A stretch of 64,000 nt of DNA from an uncultured Spirochaetaceae bacterium. GTDB taxonomy: Bacteria > Spirochaetota > Spirochaetia > Sphaerochaetales > Sphaerochaetaceae. Both the position numbers and the translations under genes were made by a program. The notes under the pieces are model-generated. The model did no database searches. It was not told the DNA's origin and saw only the letters and a list, made by a program, of their open reading frames with translations. Location: NCBI GenBank assembly GCA_944389295.1, contig CALXLV010000041.1, forward strand, positions 1-64,000, in the 5' to 3' direction. Below are positions 33,227 to 43,699 of this stretch, in pieces (position 1 is the first letter of the stretch; each line of letters begins with the position of its first letter).

Positions 33227-35794
33227 TCAGAACGTTACTCTGATCTTCCCGTTCTCCGCTGAAAGATGTATCACAGCTCCATCCGTGAGCTTTCCTGAAA
33301 GCATTGCACGAGAGAGCTCATTCTCAACATCATTCTGGATGCACCTTCTGATAGGACGTGCTCCGAACGCAGGATCAAATCCGGCCGTGGTAACATGCTC
33401 CTCGACGCTGTCATCCCACTCAAGCCTGTAGCCGCGCTTCTCAACTCTCTCCCTGAGAGTCTCAAGCTGAAGATGAACGATCTTCCTGATCTCGGCGCTT
33501 CCGAGCGGATTGAACATCACGATCTCGTCTATCCTGTTGATGAACTCAGGCTTGAATGTATGCCTGATGATCTCCATGACATGCGCTTCCGCATGTTCAG
33601 GATCGGCAAGAATCTCCTGCGAGCCGAGGTTGGACGTCATTATGATGATGGTGTTCGTGAAGTCCACCACCCTTCCCTGTCCATCGGTGAGACGGCCGTC
33701 ATCCAGCACCTGCAGCAGGATGTTGAATACATCGGGATGCGCCTTCTCTATCTCATCGAAGAGAATGACCGAGTACGGACGCCTTCTCACGACTTCCGTA
33801 AGCTGTCCGCCCTGATCATAGCCGACGTATCCAGGAGGAGCTCCAATGAGTCTCGAGACTGAGTACTTCTCCATGTACTCGGACATATCGATACGCGTGA
33901 GAGCCTTCTCATCATCGAAGAGGAACGAGGCAAGAACCTTGGCAAGCAGCGTCTTTCCGACACCTGTCGGACCTGCAAAGAGGAATGAACCGAGCGGTCT
34001 GTGCTCATCGCCTATTCCCGCCTTGTTCCTCCTGATCGCATTCGCAACGGCCGCTATGGCCTTATCCTGACCGATGACTGACTGAGAGAGAATCTTCTCA
34101 AGGTTGAGGTACTTCTCCATCTCAGAACCGAGCATCTTGGCAACAGGCACGCCTGTCCATGCGGATACGACCTTCGCTATATCATCCTCAGTCACTTCCT
34201 CTCTGAGAAGCCTTCTTCCGTCCTTCGTGAAGGAGTTTACCTTCGACTCGGCATTCTCTATCTCCTTCTGCAGCGCAGGGAGCTTGCCGTGCTTTATCAT
34301 TGCAGCAGTGGAGAGATCACCCTGACGTTCGGCGTTCTGTTCCTCCTTGCTGAGTTTTTCAAGCTCGGCTTTCTTCTCACGCAGCGCAAGGATGGCTTCC
34401 CTCTCGTTCTGCCATTCAAGGTGGAGAGCATCATACTTAGACTGCATCTCGGCGAGTTCTGAGGTTATCTTCTCAAGTCTCTCCTTTGAGCCGGCATCCT
34501 CCTCACGGGAAAGCGCCTGCTTCTCTATCGAGAGCTGCAGCATCTTGCGGTGCAGGTTGTCCAGCTCGGCAGGCTGGCTCTCTATCTCCATCTTTATCTG
34601 CGAGGCTGCCTCATCCACGAGGTCGATAGCCTTATCCGGCAGGAATCTGTTTGTAAGGTACCTGTCAGAAAGCACCGCGGCGGCGACAAGCGCCTCATCC
34701 TTAATGCGCACTCCGTGATGGAGCTCATATTTGGGCTGCAGACCGCGGAGGATTGAGATAGTGTCCTCAACCGAGGGTTCCTTCGTATATACAGGCTGGA
34801 ACCTCCTCTCAAGGGCCTTGTCGGACTCGATGTACTTGCGGTACTCGTCAAGCGTAGTGGCACCTATTGCATGGAGCTCACCGCGTGCGAGTGCGGGCTT
34901 GATGAGATTGGAAGCATCTGTCGAACCCTCCGCAGCACCAGCCCCGACTATCGTATGGAGCTCATCTATGAAGAGTATGATCTTGCCTTCGCTCTTCGTG
35001 ACCTCGTTTATGACGCCCTTGAGCCTCTCCTCGAACTCTCCGCGGAACTTCGCTCCGGCGATGAGAGAGCCGAGATCGAGGGAGAGAAGGCGCTTGTCGG
35101 CAAGGGACTCAGGTACATCGCCCTTGGCGATACGCTCCGCAAGTCCTTCGACTATTGCAGTCTTTCCTACACCGGGTTCTCCTATGAGGACAGGATTATT
35201 CTTCGTCCTTCTGCAGAGAACCTGCATCACACGCCTGATCTCCTCCTCCCTTCCGATAACGGGATCGAGCTTGTCCTCAGCGGCAAGACGTGTGAGATCC
35301 TTGCAGTATTTGTCCAGTGACTGATAACCCGCCTCAGGGTCCTGAGAGGTTATCCTCTGGTTTCCTCTAATGCTCTGCAGCGCTTTCAGCACTCCGTCCT
35401 TCGTGACTCCGAGCGCGATGAGGACATCTTTTTCGGGGCATTCATCCGTAATGAGCGCGATGAGGAAATGCTCCGCCGATATATATTCATCCTTGAATTC
35501 AGCCGCGACCTTGTCGCAGGAGGAGAGTATCCTCGCCGCAGAACGGGAGAATGATACCTGCGCATCCCCGTAGAGCTTGGGGAGTCCCGCAAGGATTTTG
35601 TCCATGGCCTCCGTCACAGCCTCGGGCGAGACACCCAGCTTCTCGAAAAGCGGACGCAGGACGCCGTCCTTCTGCCCGGTCAGGGCCTTGATTATATGTG
35701 CCGGCGTGACCTCGGAATGTCTCTCGGAAGAAGCATTCTGGGCCGCCTCCTCTATAGCGCTCTGCAGCTTAAGTGTAAATTTATCGTAGTTCAT
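33227..35794 (-). CDS. clpB: ATP-dependent disaggregase ClpB
   Basis: 855 residues. N-terminal Clp-N domain ([20 protein letters not shown]), first AAA+ module with Walker A GEPGVGKT, a long coiled-coil middle domain (residues ~400-520), second AAA+ with GPTGVGKT and [12 protein letters not shown]. The middle domain marks ClpB rather than ClpA/C. It resolves protein aggregates with DnaK. GGAGG before the start. No CIRCE element is visible upstream. Confidence 0.96.
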   Translation of the reverse strand: MNYDKFTLKLQSAIEEAAQNASSERHSEVTPAHIIKALTGQKDGVLRPLFEKLGVSPEAVTEAMDKILAGLPKLYGDAQVSFSRSAARILSSCDKVAAEFKDEYISAEHFLIALITDECPEKDVLIALGVTKDGVLKALQSIRGNQRITSQDPEAGYQSLDKYCKDLTRLAAEDKLDPVIGREEEIRRVMQVLCRRTKNNPVLIGEPGVGKTAIVEGLAERIAKGDVPESLADKRLLSLDLGSLIAGAKFRGEFEERLKGVINEVTKSEGKIILFIDELHTIVGAGAAEGSTDASNLIKPALARGELHAIGATTLDEYRKYIESDKALERRFQPVYTKEPSVEDTISILRGLQPKYELHHGVRIKDEALVAAAVLSDRYLTNRFLPDKAIDLVDEAASQIKMEIESQPAELDNLHRKMLQLSIEKQALSREEDAGSKERLEKITSELAEMQSKYDALHLEWQNEREAILALREKKAELEKLSKEEQNAERQGDLSTAAMIKHGKLPALQKEIENAESKVNSFTKDGRRLLREEVTEDDIAKVVSAWTGVPVAKMLGSEMEKYLNLEKILSQSVIGQDKAIAAVANAIRRNKAGIGDEHRPLGSFLFAGPTGVGKTLLAKVLASFLFDDEKALTRIDMSEYMEKYSVSRLIGAPPGYVGYDQGGQLTEVVRRRPYSVILFDEIEKAHPDVFNILLQVLDDGRLTDGQGRVVDFTNTIIIMTSNLGSQEILADPEHAEAHVMEIIRHTFKPEFINRIDEIVMFNPLGSAEIRKIVHLQLETLRERVEKRGYRLEWDDSVEEHVTTAGFDPAFGARPIRRCIQNDVENELSRAMLSGKLTDGAVIHLSAENGKIRVTF

Positions 35795-35871
35795 TTCAAA
35801 ACCTCCAGAGTTCTATATTTCCGTACTATCTGTACACCGGGAATATAATAACGGAGGCTGAAATCGTTAAG

Positions 35872-36468
35872 TCAGGCCCGGAAACTCTCCAGATAATTTT
35901 TTATTATCTTCATCGAGGCCTCCTTGCTGTAGGCCCGGAAGAAAGCCACCTGGAAGCACTCAAGCTCTGCCAGATTGATAATCGCATCGGATGTGGAGTC
36001 TATATCTATCTCCCTGAGCCTGCCTGCGGCTATGCCCTGACGTATGAGACGCTTGAAGAGTATGGATAGCTTTGCGGTGCGCCTGTGGATCACATCGGCG
36101 AAATCAACACCTTCCCTCTTTGCGGATATCATCACGGTCATGAGATTCATGAGCGCGCTCTCATTGCTCATGGCGGTGTCTATGATGTCAGAGAGGATGC
36201 GCGTCATGCGCTCTATCTCATCGCCGCCGTGCTCCCCCCACGCTATGAGAGAATATTTCGCGAAGAGTTTTCCAGTGATCAGCTTGACGGCGTAGTAGTA
36301 TATCTCATCCTTGTTGTGGAAATACTGATAGACCGTAGGACGCGAGATTCCCGCCTCCTCTGCGATGATGGAGAGATTCGAGTCATGATACCCTTCCCTC
36401 GCGAACACCTCGAGAGCGGTACGCAGTATTGTCTCCTTCCTTCCATTGTGGTCTATCTTCTTTGGCAT
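35872..36468 (-). CDS. TetR-family regulator, probably of the LysE exporter
   Basis: 198 residues if started at MPKKIDHN (36468); two upstream ATGs (36477, 36492) are in frame but lie in the promoter. HTH: LSIIAEEAGISRPTVYQYFH. Its C-terminal ligand domain is generic. A palindrome at 36486-36505 sits in its own promoter (TTTCAC, 17 bases, TATCAT), so autoregulation and control of the divergent exporter gene are likely. Confidence 0.8.
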   Translation of the reverse strand: MPKKIDHNGRKETILRTALEVFAREGYHDSNLSIIAEEAGISRPTVYQYFHNKDEIYYYAVKLITGKLFAKYSLIAWGEHGGDEIERMTRILSDIIDTAMSNESALMNLMTVMISAKREGVDFADVIHRRTAKLSILFKRLIRQGIAAGRLREIDIDSTSDAIINLAELECFQVAFFRAYSKEASMKIIKNYLESFRA

Positions 36469-36485
36469 CCAGTACATGATACAGG

Positions 36486-36505
36486 GTTTCACGATTTAGT
36501 GAAAC
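36486..36505. promoter_or_regulatory. TetR operator palindrome
   Basis: GTTTCAC (36486-36492), GATTTA, GTGAAAC (36499-36505): a perfect 7-base inverted repeat between the divergent TetR and LysE-type genes. Confidence 0.75.
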
Positions 36506-36547
36506 ATCATAAGTGAAGATTGCAGCCATTTAGGCTATCATCATGGC

Positions 36548-37114
36548 ATGGCGGAGATGCTCATTTACATTATCGTCATGTCCATCACTCCGGGGCCGAA
36601 CACGATACTGTCTCTCTCAAATGCAGCCGCAGTGGGGCTCAGGAAAGGAGTGAGGCTGAACATAGGCATGCTCGTAGGGATATCGATTGTTACAGCAGCG
36701 GCGTATATGGCCTCAGGGATCATCTATACGCTCATCCCCTCCGCGGATGTATTCCTGAGAATTCCTGCATTCGTCTATCTGGTCTACCTTGCATGGAAAA
36801 CATTCAGGAAAGGGAGCATTGAGGATGGAGGAAAGACTGCCTCATTCTCGGAAGGTCTTATCCTGCAGCTTGTGAACATCAAAGTCTATCTTCTCGCTCT
36901 CACCGCGATAGCCACCTACATAATGCCGGAATCTGAGACACTGCTGCACTCCGTTCTGCTCTCCGCCCTCATTCCTCTGATATGCTTCATATCCGGGCTT
37001 ATCTGGGCAGCTGGAGGAGCGATGCTCTCGGGAATTTACAAAAGACATACCAGAGTAGTATGTTCACTCCTTGCACTTTCGCTCCTCTACTGTGCCGTGA
37101 GAATATTCATCTGA
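36548..37114 (+). CDS. LysE/RhtB-family amino-acid exporter
   Basis: 188 residues, about six membrane helices. The N-terminal MSITPGPNTILSLSNAAAVG is the LysE-family signature (TPGPN). Such proteins export amino acids or analogues. Divergent from a TetR gene with an operator between, a common drug- or metabolite-induced efflux layout. Confidence 0.85.
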   Translation: MAEMLIYIIVMSITPGPNTILSLSNAAAVGLRKGVRLNIGMLVGISIVTAAAYMASGIIYTLIPSADVFLRIPAFVYLVYLAWKTFRKGSIEDGGKTASFSEGLILQLVNIKVYLLALTAIATYIMPESETLLHSVLLSALIPLICFISGLIWAAGGAMLSGIYKRHTRVVCSLLALSLLYCAVRIFI

Positions 37115-37177
37115 CCCTGATTTAATTTCCTGCAGCTTCTTGCACTTACCAATCAACGCTGGTAAATTTCAGACTAT

Positions 37178-37249
37178 GCCTGCGTAGCATAATGGATAGT
37201 GCATTCCCCTCCGGAGGGAAGGATGACGGTTCGATTCCGTCCGCGGGTA
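37178..37249 (+). tRNA. tRNA-Arg (anticodon CCG)
   Basis: 72 bases. Acceptor GCCTGCG with CGCGGGT (two G-U pairs), D-arm AGCATAATGGATAGTGC, anticodon arm TTCCC-CTCCGGA-GGGAA with CCG, T-arm GACGG-TTCGATT-CCGTC. Discriminator A; CCA is not encoded. Confidence 0.92.
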
Positions 37250-37416
37250 CATATCACCGGACTTTCCATAATAAAATTAAACCAAGGTTGTCTCTATAAC
37301 TCTGCATCAGCGTGCAACAAAAGAACGCCTTTGGCATCTCTCTAGCACGCAATAAACCAATAAACAAAGCAGTAAGGATCGCATTGAATCAAAATAAAAT
37401 CTAACCGGAGGAAGTG

Positions 37417-37459
37417 CTGAAAACATACAGGAACAACCACATTAAGCTGCTGTTTTCAG
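37417..37459 (+). promoter_or_regulatory. Inverted repeat upstream of uidA
   Basis: CTGAAAACA (37417-37425) and TGTTTTCAG (37451-37459), 9-base perfect arms with 25 bases between, 63 bases before the uidA start. A candidate regulator site or leader hairpin. The rest of 37250-37521 shows nothing else. Confidence 0.45.
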
Positions 37460-37521
37460 GCAAAGAGAGAACTGCATGTTGTCTCCCTGTGTGATAGACT
37501 ATCCACTGATTAGGAGTGATT

Positions 37522-39318
37522 ATGCTTTACCCTGAAATAAACGAGAGAAGAGGAATCATAGACCTCGGCGGCGCATGGCAGTTCCGCCTTGACGACAGAG
37601 AGCACGGAGAAGGATTCGCAGATACGGATTTCTTCCGCGGTTCAGAGCTCATTGCAGTCCCCGCCTCATACAACGACCAGAAAGAGGACATACGCTTCAG
37701 AAGCCACTGCGGGTGGGCCTACTACAGAAGGACATTCACGCTGCCTTCTTATCTTGAGAGCGAAAGAAGGGTACTTAGGTTTGATGCCGTCACTCACAAT
37801 GCGAAGGTATATCTCGACGGACAGCTCATCGCCGAGCATACGGGAGGATTTCTTCCCTTTGAAATCGACATAACCGGCATCGCTGCAGGAGAAGAGCATG
37901 ATCTCATCGTAGCCGCGGACAACAGGATAAACCACTCCACGCTCCCGATGGGAAACGAGGGAGGAACCGCATTCTTCGGTTCTGACAACGCAGACGTGCC
38001 CAGCGTTATAGCGGCAAAGAAGCACAGGAAGCCTGTCAACCTGCCGAACTTCGACTTCTTCAACTATGCAGGCATAAACAGGCCTGTGAGGATATACACG
38101 ACGCCCAAAGCGTATATAAACGATGTCTCGCTCGTCCCTTCAATAGACGGGAAGAAAGGTATAATCCGCTATGAAATCGTGACATCGGGAGATGGAGAGA
38201 CCTCGATAGAGATACTGGATGAGGACGGAAAGAAAGTCGCCTCAGGCAGCGGAGATAAGGGAGAACTGGTGATAGAGAATGCGAATCTCTGGTGGCCTTA
38301 TCCTGGAAAGCCCTATCTCTACACCGCAGTGATAAGACACGGCGATGATATCTACCGCCTTGAGACAGGAATCAGGACGGTTGAGGTCAGAGGAGAGAAA
38401 TTCCTCATAAACGGAAAGCCTTTCTACTTCAAGGGATTCGGAAAGCACGAGGACAGTGCGGTACACGGACGCGGGTTCGACTTCGTTCTCGACATGAAGG
38501 ACATAAGCCTCATACACTGGTTCGGAGCCAACTCATTCCGCACAAGCCACTACCCATATGCGGAGGAGATATACCAGCTCTGCGACAGGGAGGGAATAGT
38601 CATAATCGATGAGACGCCCGCTGTCGGCATCGGAGGAACAAGCGAGGATATCTACAAAGTCGGTAAATTCCAGCAGCACCACAGGGATGTGATAAAAGAC
38701 CTGATCGCAAGGGACAAGAATCATCCGTCCGTCGTCATGTGGTCTATGGGCAATGAACCCGATACCGTAAGCTACCCAGACTCCGCATATGAATACTGGC
38801 ACAGCCTCTACTGCTGCACAAAGCCGCTCGACCCCGCCGGACGTCCTGTGACATTCGTATGCTGCCAGAACAACTATGAACGCGACAGGATAACAAGGGA
38901 GATGGATGTAGTCTGCATCAACCGCTATTACGGCTGGTACAACCTCTCCGGCGATATGGAAGCCGCGGTCTACGCGCTCAATCTCGAGCTTGATTTCTGG
39001 CAGGACATAGGAAAGCCCGTGATCATAACGGAATACGGAGCTGACACGCTTCCCGGCTTCCACCTCACAGCCCCAGAGATGTTCAGCGAGGAGTTCCAGA
39101 AAATGTACTACGATACCCTCAACAGAGAGTTCGACAAGCGGTCCTTCGTAATCGGAGAGCATCCGTGGAACTTCGCCGACTTCAATACGATACAGGGACC
39201 GATGAGGGCCGACGGCAACCGCAAAGGACTGCTGACAAGAGACAGGAGGCCGAAAATGGCCGCTCACTACTTCAGGGAACGGTGGAATTCCATTCCCGAT
39301 TTCGGATACAAGGAATGA
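37522..39318 (+). CDS. uidA: Beta-glucuronidase (GH2)
   Basis: 598 residues, cytoplasmic, near the E. coli length. GH2 sugar-binding and immunoglobulin-like domains, then the barrel: FLINGKPFYFKGFGKHEDSA, acid/base Glu in WSMGNEPDT, nucleophile Glu in IITEYGADT. The glucuronate-recognising N-x-K motif appears as GNRKGLLTRDRRPK near the C-terminus. ATG at 37522 has TAGGAG. It frees glucuronate from conjugates, typical of gut bacteria. Stop overlaps the next gene. Confidence 0.93.
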   Translation: MLYPEINERRGIIDLGGAWQFRLDDREHGEGFADTDFFRGSELIAVPASYNDQKEDIRFRSHCGWAYYRRTFTLPSYLESERRVLRFDAVTHNAKVYLDGQLIAEHTGGFLPFEIDITGIAAGEEHDLIVAADNRINHSTLPMGNEGGTAFFGSDNADVPSVIAAKKHRKPVNLPNFDFFNYAGINRPVRIYTTPKAYINDVSLVPSIDGKKGIIRYEIVTSGDGETSIEILDEDGKKVASGSGDKGELVIENANLWWPYPGKPYLYTAVIRHGDDIYRLETGIRTVEVRGEKFLINGKPFYFKGFGKHEDSAVHGRGFDFVLDMKDISLIHWFGANSFRTSHYPYAEEIYQLCDREGIVIIDETPAVGIGGTSEDIYKVGKFQQHHRDVIKDLIARDKNHPSVVMWSMGNEPDTVSYPDSAYEYWHSLYCCTKPLDPAGRPVTFVCCQNNYERDRITREMDVVCINRYYGWYNLSGDMEAAVYALNLELDFWQDIGKPVIITEYGADTLPGFHLTAPEMFSEEFQKMYYDTLNREFDKRSFVIGEHPWNFADFNTIQGPMRADGNRKGLLTRDRRPKMAAHYFRERWNSIPDFGYKE

Positions 39319-39971
39319 AAAGAATAAACTCTGCCGGCGATATGGCCGCAATAGTTGAGGAATATGGTTTCCTGCCGTTCTTCCAGTCTGGCATCCCCGG
39401 CTTCTCAGTGGAGGAGATGGCCTCCCCTTCCGTCTGGTTTCCGCCTAAAGGAGAAGGCGTATGGGAGTGGAAGGACCCTGTAATGAGGATGACAGGGTGC
39501 GCATACGGGAAGTTCTTCCGCTCTCATCCGGGCTTTATCTCATCAGAGCTCTTTCCTGTCCTCGCCGCCTACAGACGTGACGGCTATGACATGGAGGGCA
39601 TGATAAACGACGGGCTGATGAGCCATGGCGAAAGGGTCGTCTACTCCATACTTGAGGAGACGGAGAGCGAGAGCTCGACATTTCTCAGACTGAAATCGAA
39701 GATGGCGAAATCATCATTCGAGAAAGCTGTCTCCGATCTCCAGATGCGCACCTTCGTGATGGTATCAGGTTTCGAGTACAGCCTCACGAAGGACGGACGC
39801 CCGTACGGCTGGGGAAAAGCAAGATATGCCCTGCCGGAAACGGTCTACCCAGGCTTTGAGGAGAGCATCGACAGATATACCCCGGAAGAAGCACATAAAA
39901 TCCTTATGGAGAGAATGAAAAAGAACTTCCCCGATGCCGAGGAAGTCCTTATACAGAGATTCATAGGATAG
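39315..39971 (+). CDS. AlkZ-related protein
   Basis: 218 residues starting MKRINSAGDMAAIVEEYGFL, overlapping uidA by 4 bases. WFPPKGEGVWEWKDPVMRMT, GCAYGKFFRSHPGFISSELF, and MINDGLMSHGERVVYSILEE, TFLRLKSKMAKSSFEKAVSD suggest winged-helix repeats like those of the AlkZ/YcaQ glycosylase group, but the catalytic QxQ motif of AlkZ is not seen. Function unknown; coupling to uidA may be accidental. Confidence 0.6.
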   Translation: MKRINSAGDMAAIVEEYGFLPFFQSGIPGFSVEEMASPSVWFPPKGEGVWEWKDPVMRMTGCAYGKFFRSHPGFISSELFPVLAAYRRDGYDMEGMINDGLMSHGERVVYSILEETESESSTFLRLKSKMAKSSFEKAVSDLQMRTFVMVSGFEYSLTKDGRPYGWGKARYALPETVYPGFEESIDRYTPEEAHKILMERMKKNFPDAEEVLIQRFIG

Positions 39972-39973
39972 AA

Positions 39974-40984
39974 TCAGAACTTGAGCGTATCCGAGAGTGT
40001 CGCGACCATCACCGCCTTGATCGTATGCATCCTGTTCTCAGCCTCGTCAAAGACAACCGATGCGTGGCTTCTGAACACCTTGTCGGTGACCTCCATCTCG
40101 CTGAGTCCGAACTTCTCGTGAACCATCTGGGCAGTTGTGGTGTTGAGATCATGGAAAGACGGCAGGCAGTGCTCGAAAATCGTATTCTTACCAGTCGACT
40201 TCAGCAGTTCCATAGTCACCTGATAAGGCTTGAGAAGCGATATCCTCTCAGCCATCTTATCCTCCTCACCCATCGAGCACCAGATATCCGTATAGATGAT
40301 GTCGGCGCCCTTCACCGCCTCATAGGGATCGGTGACAACGGTTATCGAGGAGCCGTTCTCTTCCGCCCATCCCCTGCACTGCGAGAGAAGATCATCAGCG
40401 GGCATCAGCGAAGCGGGAGTCGCCACAGCATAGTCCATTCCGACCTTGGCCGCGCCTATCATAAGGGCATTCGCCACATTGTTCCTGCCGTCTCCGACAT
40501 AGGCGAGCTTCATCTCATCGAGAGGCTTCCCGAGGTGTTCAGATGCAGTGAGGAAATCAGCGAGCACCTGCGTGGGATGATCCTCGTCAGTAAGACCGTT
40601 CCATACGGGAACGCCTGAATACTTCGCGATATCCTCGACAATTGAATGGGCAAATCCCCTGTACTCTATGCCGTCGTACATCCTGCCGAGAACCTTCACC
40701 GTATCCTCAAGCGACTCCTTTTTTCCCATCTGCGAGTTGGTGAGGAAGGTCACGCCGGCGCCTTCATCATATGCCGCGACCTCAAAAGAGCACCTTGTCC
40801 TCGTAGATGTCTTGTCAAACAGGAGTACGATATTCTTTCCGGAGAGAAGACGACCGTGAACACCAGGATCAACAGGCTGGCCCTTCTTCTTTTTCTTCAG
40901 CTCCGCCGCCAGTTTTATGAGATAGAGTATCTCCTCTTTGGTGTAATCCCTGAGTGTCAGGAAACTTCTGCCTTTCAGTGTCAT
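39974..40984 (-). CDS. argF: Ornithine carbamoyltransferase
   Basis: 336 residues from the ATG at 40984 (GGAGGAGAAT). Carbamoyl-phosphate site STRTRCSFE, ornithine site [20 protein letters not shown]. It makes or phosphorolyses citrulline. No other arginine genes are adjacent, so biosynthetic (ArgF) versus catabolic (ArcB) use cannot be decided; the RmuC gene lies upstream. Confidence 0.9.
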   Translation of the reverse strand: MTLKGRSFLTLRDYTKEEILYLIKLAAELKKKKKGQPVDPGVHGRLLSGKNIVLLFDKTSTRTRCSFEVAAYDEGAGVTFLTNSQMGKKESLEDTVKVLGRMYDGIEYRGFAHSIVEDIAKYSGVPVWNGLTDEDHPTQVLADFLTASEHLGKPLDEMKLAYVGDGRNNVANALMIGAAKVGMDYAVATPASLMPADDLLSQCRGWAEENGSSITVVTDPYEAVKGADIIYTDIWCSMGEEDKMAERISLLKPYQVTMELLKSTGKNTIFEHCLPSFHDLNTTTAQMVHEKFGLSEMEVTDKVFRSHASVVFDEAENRMHTIKAVMVATLSDTLKF

Positions 40985-41005
40985 ATTCTCCTCCAATATG
41001 CAAAG

Positions 41006-41035
41006 ACTATCGCATTTTTATGCATTAACTGTCAA
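41006..41035 (-). promoter_or_regulatory. Promoter of the carbamoyltransferase gene with a palindrome
   Basis: Minus-strand TTGACA (41030-41035), 18-base spacer, GATAGT (41006-41011). The spacer contains GCAT-AAAA-ATGC (41012-41023), a perfect 4-base inverted repeat that could bind an arginine regulator, though it is not a classic ARG box. Confidence 0.55.
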
Positions 41036-41058
41036 GGATGCTGTGTAAAGCGGAATAT

Positions 41059-42366
41059 TTATTCAATTTGCTGCGGTTTCTGTTCTCCCCACTCGGCATC
41101 AAGTTGTCCTCTTGCATCCATATCGTCAGGCAGCTCTATCCTTCCCAGCTTCCCTGAGATCATATTGTTCCTCTTCACCGCATTGCCCAGCTTGTCGGAT
41201 GCCCTGTCTATCGCCTCCTGCGTTTTAGTGAGATCCTCTCCGAACCTGTAGAACTGCGCCTTGAGATCACGGAAGAGCTGCCAGATCTTCCGAGTATTCT
41301 TCTCCACCTGCAGCGTCCTGAATCCGATCTGCAGCGAGTTTATCAGGGCGGAGAAGTTCGTGGGGCCGGTAAGGACGACCTTGTAAGTATCCTGCAGCGT
41401 CTCAGCAAGTCCGTCCATGCGGAGAAGCTCCGCGTAGAGGCTCTCAGTCGGGACGAACAGAATCGCGAAATCCGTGGTTTTCGGAGGAACGATATACTTG
41501 TCCCTTATGTCGCGCGCCTCGGAAAGAACTCTTGCGCGGAGATCTCTGAGAGCGGTGCGCACAGCCTCGTCATCGCCCTCAGATACGGCATTCGAGTATC
41601 TCACATAGTCCTCCGTGGGGAACTTGGAATCTATCGGAAGGAATACCTCCTCGTCCGCATCCTTTCCAGGCAGCCTTATGGCGAACTCAACCACGGGACC
41701 GCCCCTCCGCGGCGCGAAGTTCTTCACATACTGAGCGCTCGTCATAAGGTCGGAGAGTATGTTCTCAGCCTGCACCTCTCCCCATGTGCCCCTGACTTTG
41801 ACGTTTGAGAACATCTTTGAAAGCGATGAGACATCACCAGCAAGCCTGTTCATCTCACCTATTGACTTGTAAAGCGACTCAAGGTTCTTCGTTACCTGTT
41901 CAAATGATGCGGAAAGCCTTGTCTCAAGCGTGGTCTGCAGCTTCTCATCGACGGTCATACGCATTCTGTCGAGCTGCTCAGAGCTCTCCTTGCGTATGGC
42001 CTCCATCCCCTTTCCGACCTCTTCAGTCAGCGCGCGGCTGCTTTTCAGAACCGCCTCCATTGTGCGGAGGTTCTCCTCTCTTATGCCGTTAAGCACTGAG
42101 GAGACTGCGTCGGAGGACTGTTTCTGCCTCTGCTCAAGCCGCTCTCCCAGCTCTCTGTTCTCACGGAAGAACGTCGCCATCTGGCTACTGTTCTGCGTGC
42201 CGAGTTCGGCAAGCCGTTTCTCTATGGCCTCGAGACGTGCCTCCGAAGAAGCTCTGAATGATTCGATGGAAGATGAATCCTTTCTCCGTGACGACCTTGC
42301 AAGAAGAAGCGAGAGAAGAACGATGATGACAACACAGAGTACAAGGCAGGCTGCTGATATATACAT
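41059..42366 (-). CDS. rmuC: DNA recombination protein RmuC
   Basis: 435 residues. One N-terminal membrane helix (ISAACLVLCVVIIVLLSLLL), a long coiled coil (~30-190), then the nuclease-like RmuC core: VKVRGTWGEVQAENIL, LPIDSKFPTEDYVRY, FAILFVPTESLYAELLR. Limits inversions at repeats in E. coli. No overlap with neighbours. Confidence 0.92.
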   Translation of the reverse strand: MYISAACLVLCVVIIVLLSLLLARSSRRKDSSSIESFRASSEARLEAIEKRLAELGTQNSSQMATFFRENRELGERLEQRQKQSSDAVSSVLNGIREENLRTMEAVLKSSRALTEEVGKGMEAIRKESSEQLDRMRMTVDEKLQTTLETRLSASFEQVTKNLESLYKSIGEMNRLAGDVSSLSKMFSNVKVRGTWGEVQAENILSDLMTSAQYVKNFAPRRGGPVVEFAIRLPGKDADEEVFLPIDSKFPTEDYVRYSNAVSEGDDEAVRTALRDLRARVLSEARDIRDKYIVPPKTTDFAILFVPTESLYAELLRMDGLAETLQDTYKVVLTGPTNFSALINSLQIGFRTLQVEKNTRKIWQLFRDLKAQFYRFGEDLTKTQEAIDRASDKLGNAVKRNNMISGKLGRIELPDDMDARGQLDAEWGEQKPQQIE

Positions 42367-42406
42367 ACGGCTATGATAACCCCCTGAGGACGGAGAGAGA
42401 AGCGGA

Positions 42407-43585
42407 CTACAAGAGCAGCTTCCTGAGAATTGACCGGAATCCCCTCGCTGAGCGCGTCAGCTGGTCTATCTCGATGTACTCATCCCTCACATGCGCAAGG
42501 CTCTCGAGCGACGGGCCGTATCCGATGCAGGGAATGCCCGCCTCTCCTGCAAAGTGGCTGCCGTTCGTGCAGAAATCGAAGTGAGAGACTGGAGCATCTA
42601 TACCTGCTTCATGAAGTCCTTCAAGAGCTTTCCTGACAAACGGATCATCCTCCGATGTGAGCCATGCGGGGAAATAGCGCTTCGCGCGTATAGTCTCGCC
42701 CGTCCAGCATTTCTCCTCCCCTTCGGCTATATAACATCTGGCTTTTATTTCTGGAGAGAGTGTTTTCGCCCGTACGATCGCATCCTCTATCTCCGAGAGG
42801 ATGGATGCCTCGCTCTCTCCCACGAGAGTTCTTCTGTCAAATGTGGCCCGGCAGAGAGAAGGCACGACGGATGCGCCGGGATAGGGGAAACTCTTTATGT
42901 CCGTAAGCTCAAGTATTCCCCTGCCGAGCACCGGATGGCAGGGAGGAACGATTTTCCTTATCTCACCGATGACGGTCATCATATCATATACGGCGTTGCG
43001 GCCCTTCTCAGGATTGGATGAATGACAGCTCACTCCTTCTGTCTCGACTATAATCTCCGCCCTTCCCCGCTGGCCAGTCTTGACCGTTGTTGAAGAAGCC
43101 TCTCCGACGATGACGAAATCGGGCCTTGCAAGTTCTGAGATCACACGGGCGGAGACACCTTCGAAGCACTCCTCATGGACTGTGCAGGAGACATAGATAC
43201 TGCCGGCGAAATCCCTGCCGCACTCCTCCGCGAAATCCGCTGCGGCCGTTATCATCGCAGTGACGCTGCCCTTCATGTCGGATGTGCCGCGCCCGTATAT
43301 CCTGCCATCAGCGATATCTCCGGAGAACGGACCGTGCGTCCAGCTCTCCCTGTCTATGACTCCGACCGTGTCTATATGGCCGTCAAGGAGTATGCGGGGC
43401 CCCTTCCTGCTGCCGCGGATGCAGCCGAGCACGCTTCCGTACTTTACTGTCTCAGCCTCGTCGAAGCCCATGGAAAGCATACGGCGCTTCATCAGCTCCG
43501 CAGCCTCTTTCTCGCAGCCTGACGGACTGGGTATCCTCACCGCTTCCTGACAGAATGAAATGAGATCGCTGTCGCTTGTCATCAT
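42407..43585 (-). CDS. M20-family peptidase (YgeY-like hydrolase)
   Basis: 392 residues from the ATG at 43585 (an ATG follows directly at 43582) after GAGGAGG. Metal-binding blocks: LLDGHIDTVGVID, GRGTSDMKGSVTAMI, TVHEECFEGVS, and GEASS. The sequence order matches the YgeY type (linked to selenium-dependent purine degradation in E. coli). No selenium genes are visible, so substrate is open: acylated amino acids or peptides. Confidence 0.8.
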   Translation of the reverse strand: MMTSDSDLISFCQEAVRIPSPSGCEKEAAELMKRRMLSMGFDEAETVKYGSVLGCIRGSRKGPRILLDGHIDTVGVIDRESWTHGPFSGDIADGRIYGRGTSDMKGSVTAMITAAADFAEECGRDFAGSIYVSCTVHEECFEGVSARVISELARPDFVIVGEASSTTVKTGQRGRAEIIVETEGVSCHSSNPEKGRNAVYDMMTVIGEIRKIVPPCHPVLGRGILELTDIKSFPYPGASVVPSLCRATFDRRTLVGESEASILSEIEDAIVRAKTLSPEIKARCYIAEGEEKCWTGETIRAKRYFPAWLTSEDDPFVRKALEGLHEAGIDAPVSHFDFCTNGSHFAGEAGIPCIGYGPSLESLAHVRDEYIEIDQLTRSARGFRSILRKLLL

Positions 43586-43699
43586 CTTCCTCCTCGTACG
43601 ATTATCCTGCACAAAGGGAAAACCGCAAACCGGTTCTTTACTAAAAAAGGCACCGCAGAGAGCCCGCGATGCCTTATGACTGTATGATTCAGACCATGC

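Noticed and set aside
39974-40984. Assignment of the carbamoyltransferase to the YgeW type because a YgeY-like gene is near
   Set aside because: It has the regular ornithine signature HCLPSFHD, and the rmuC gene separates it from the peptidase.
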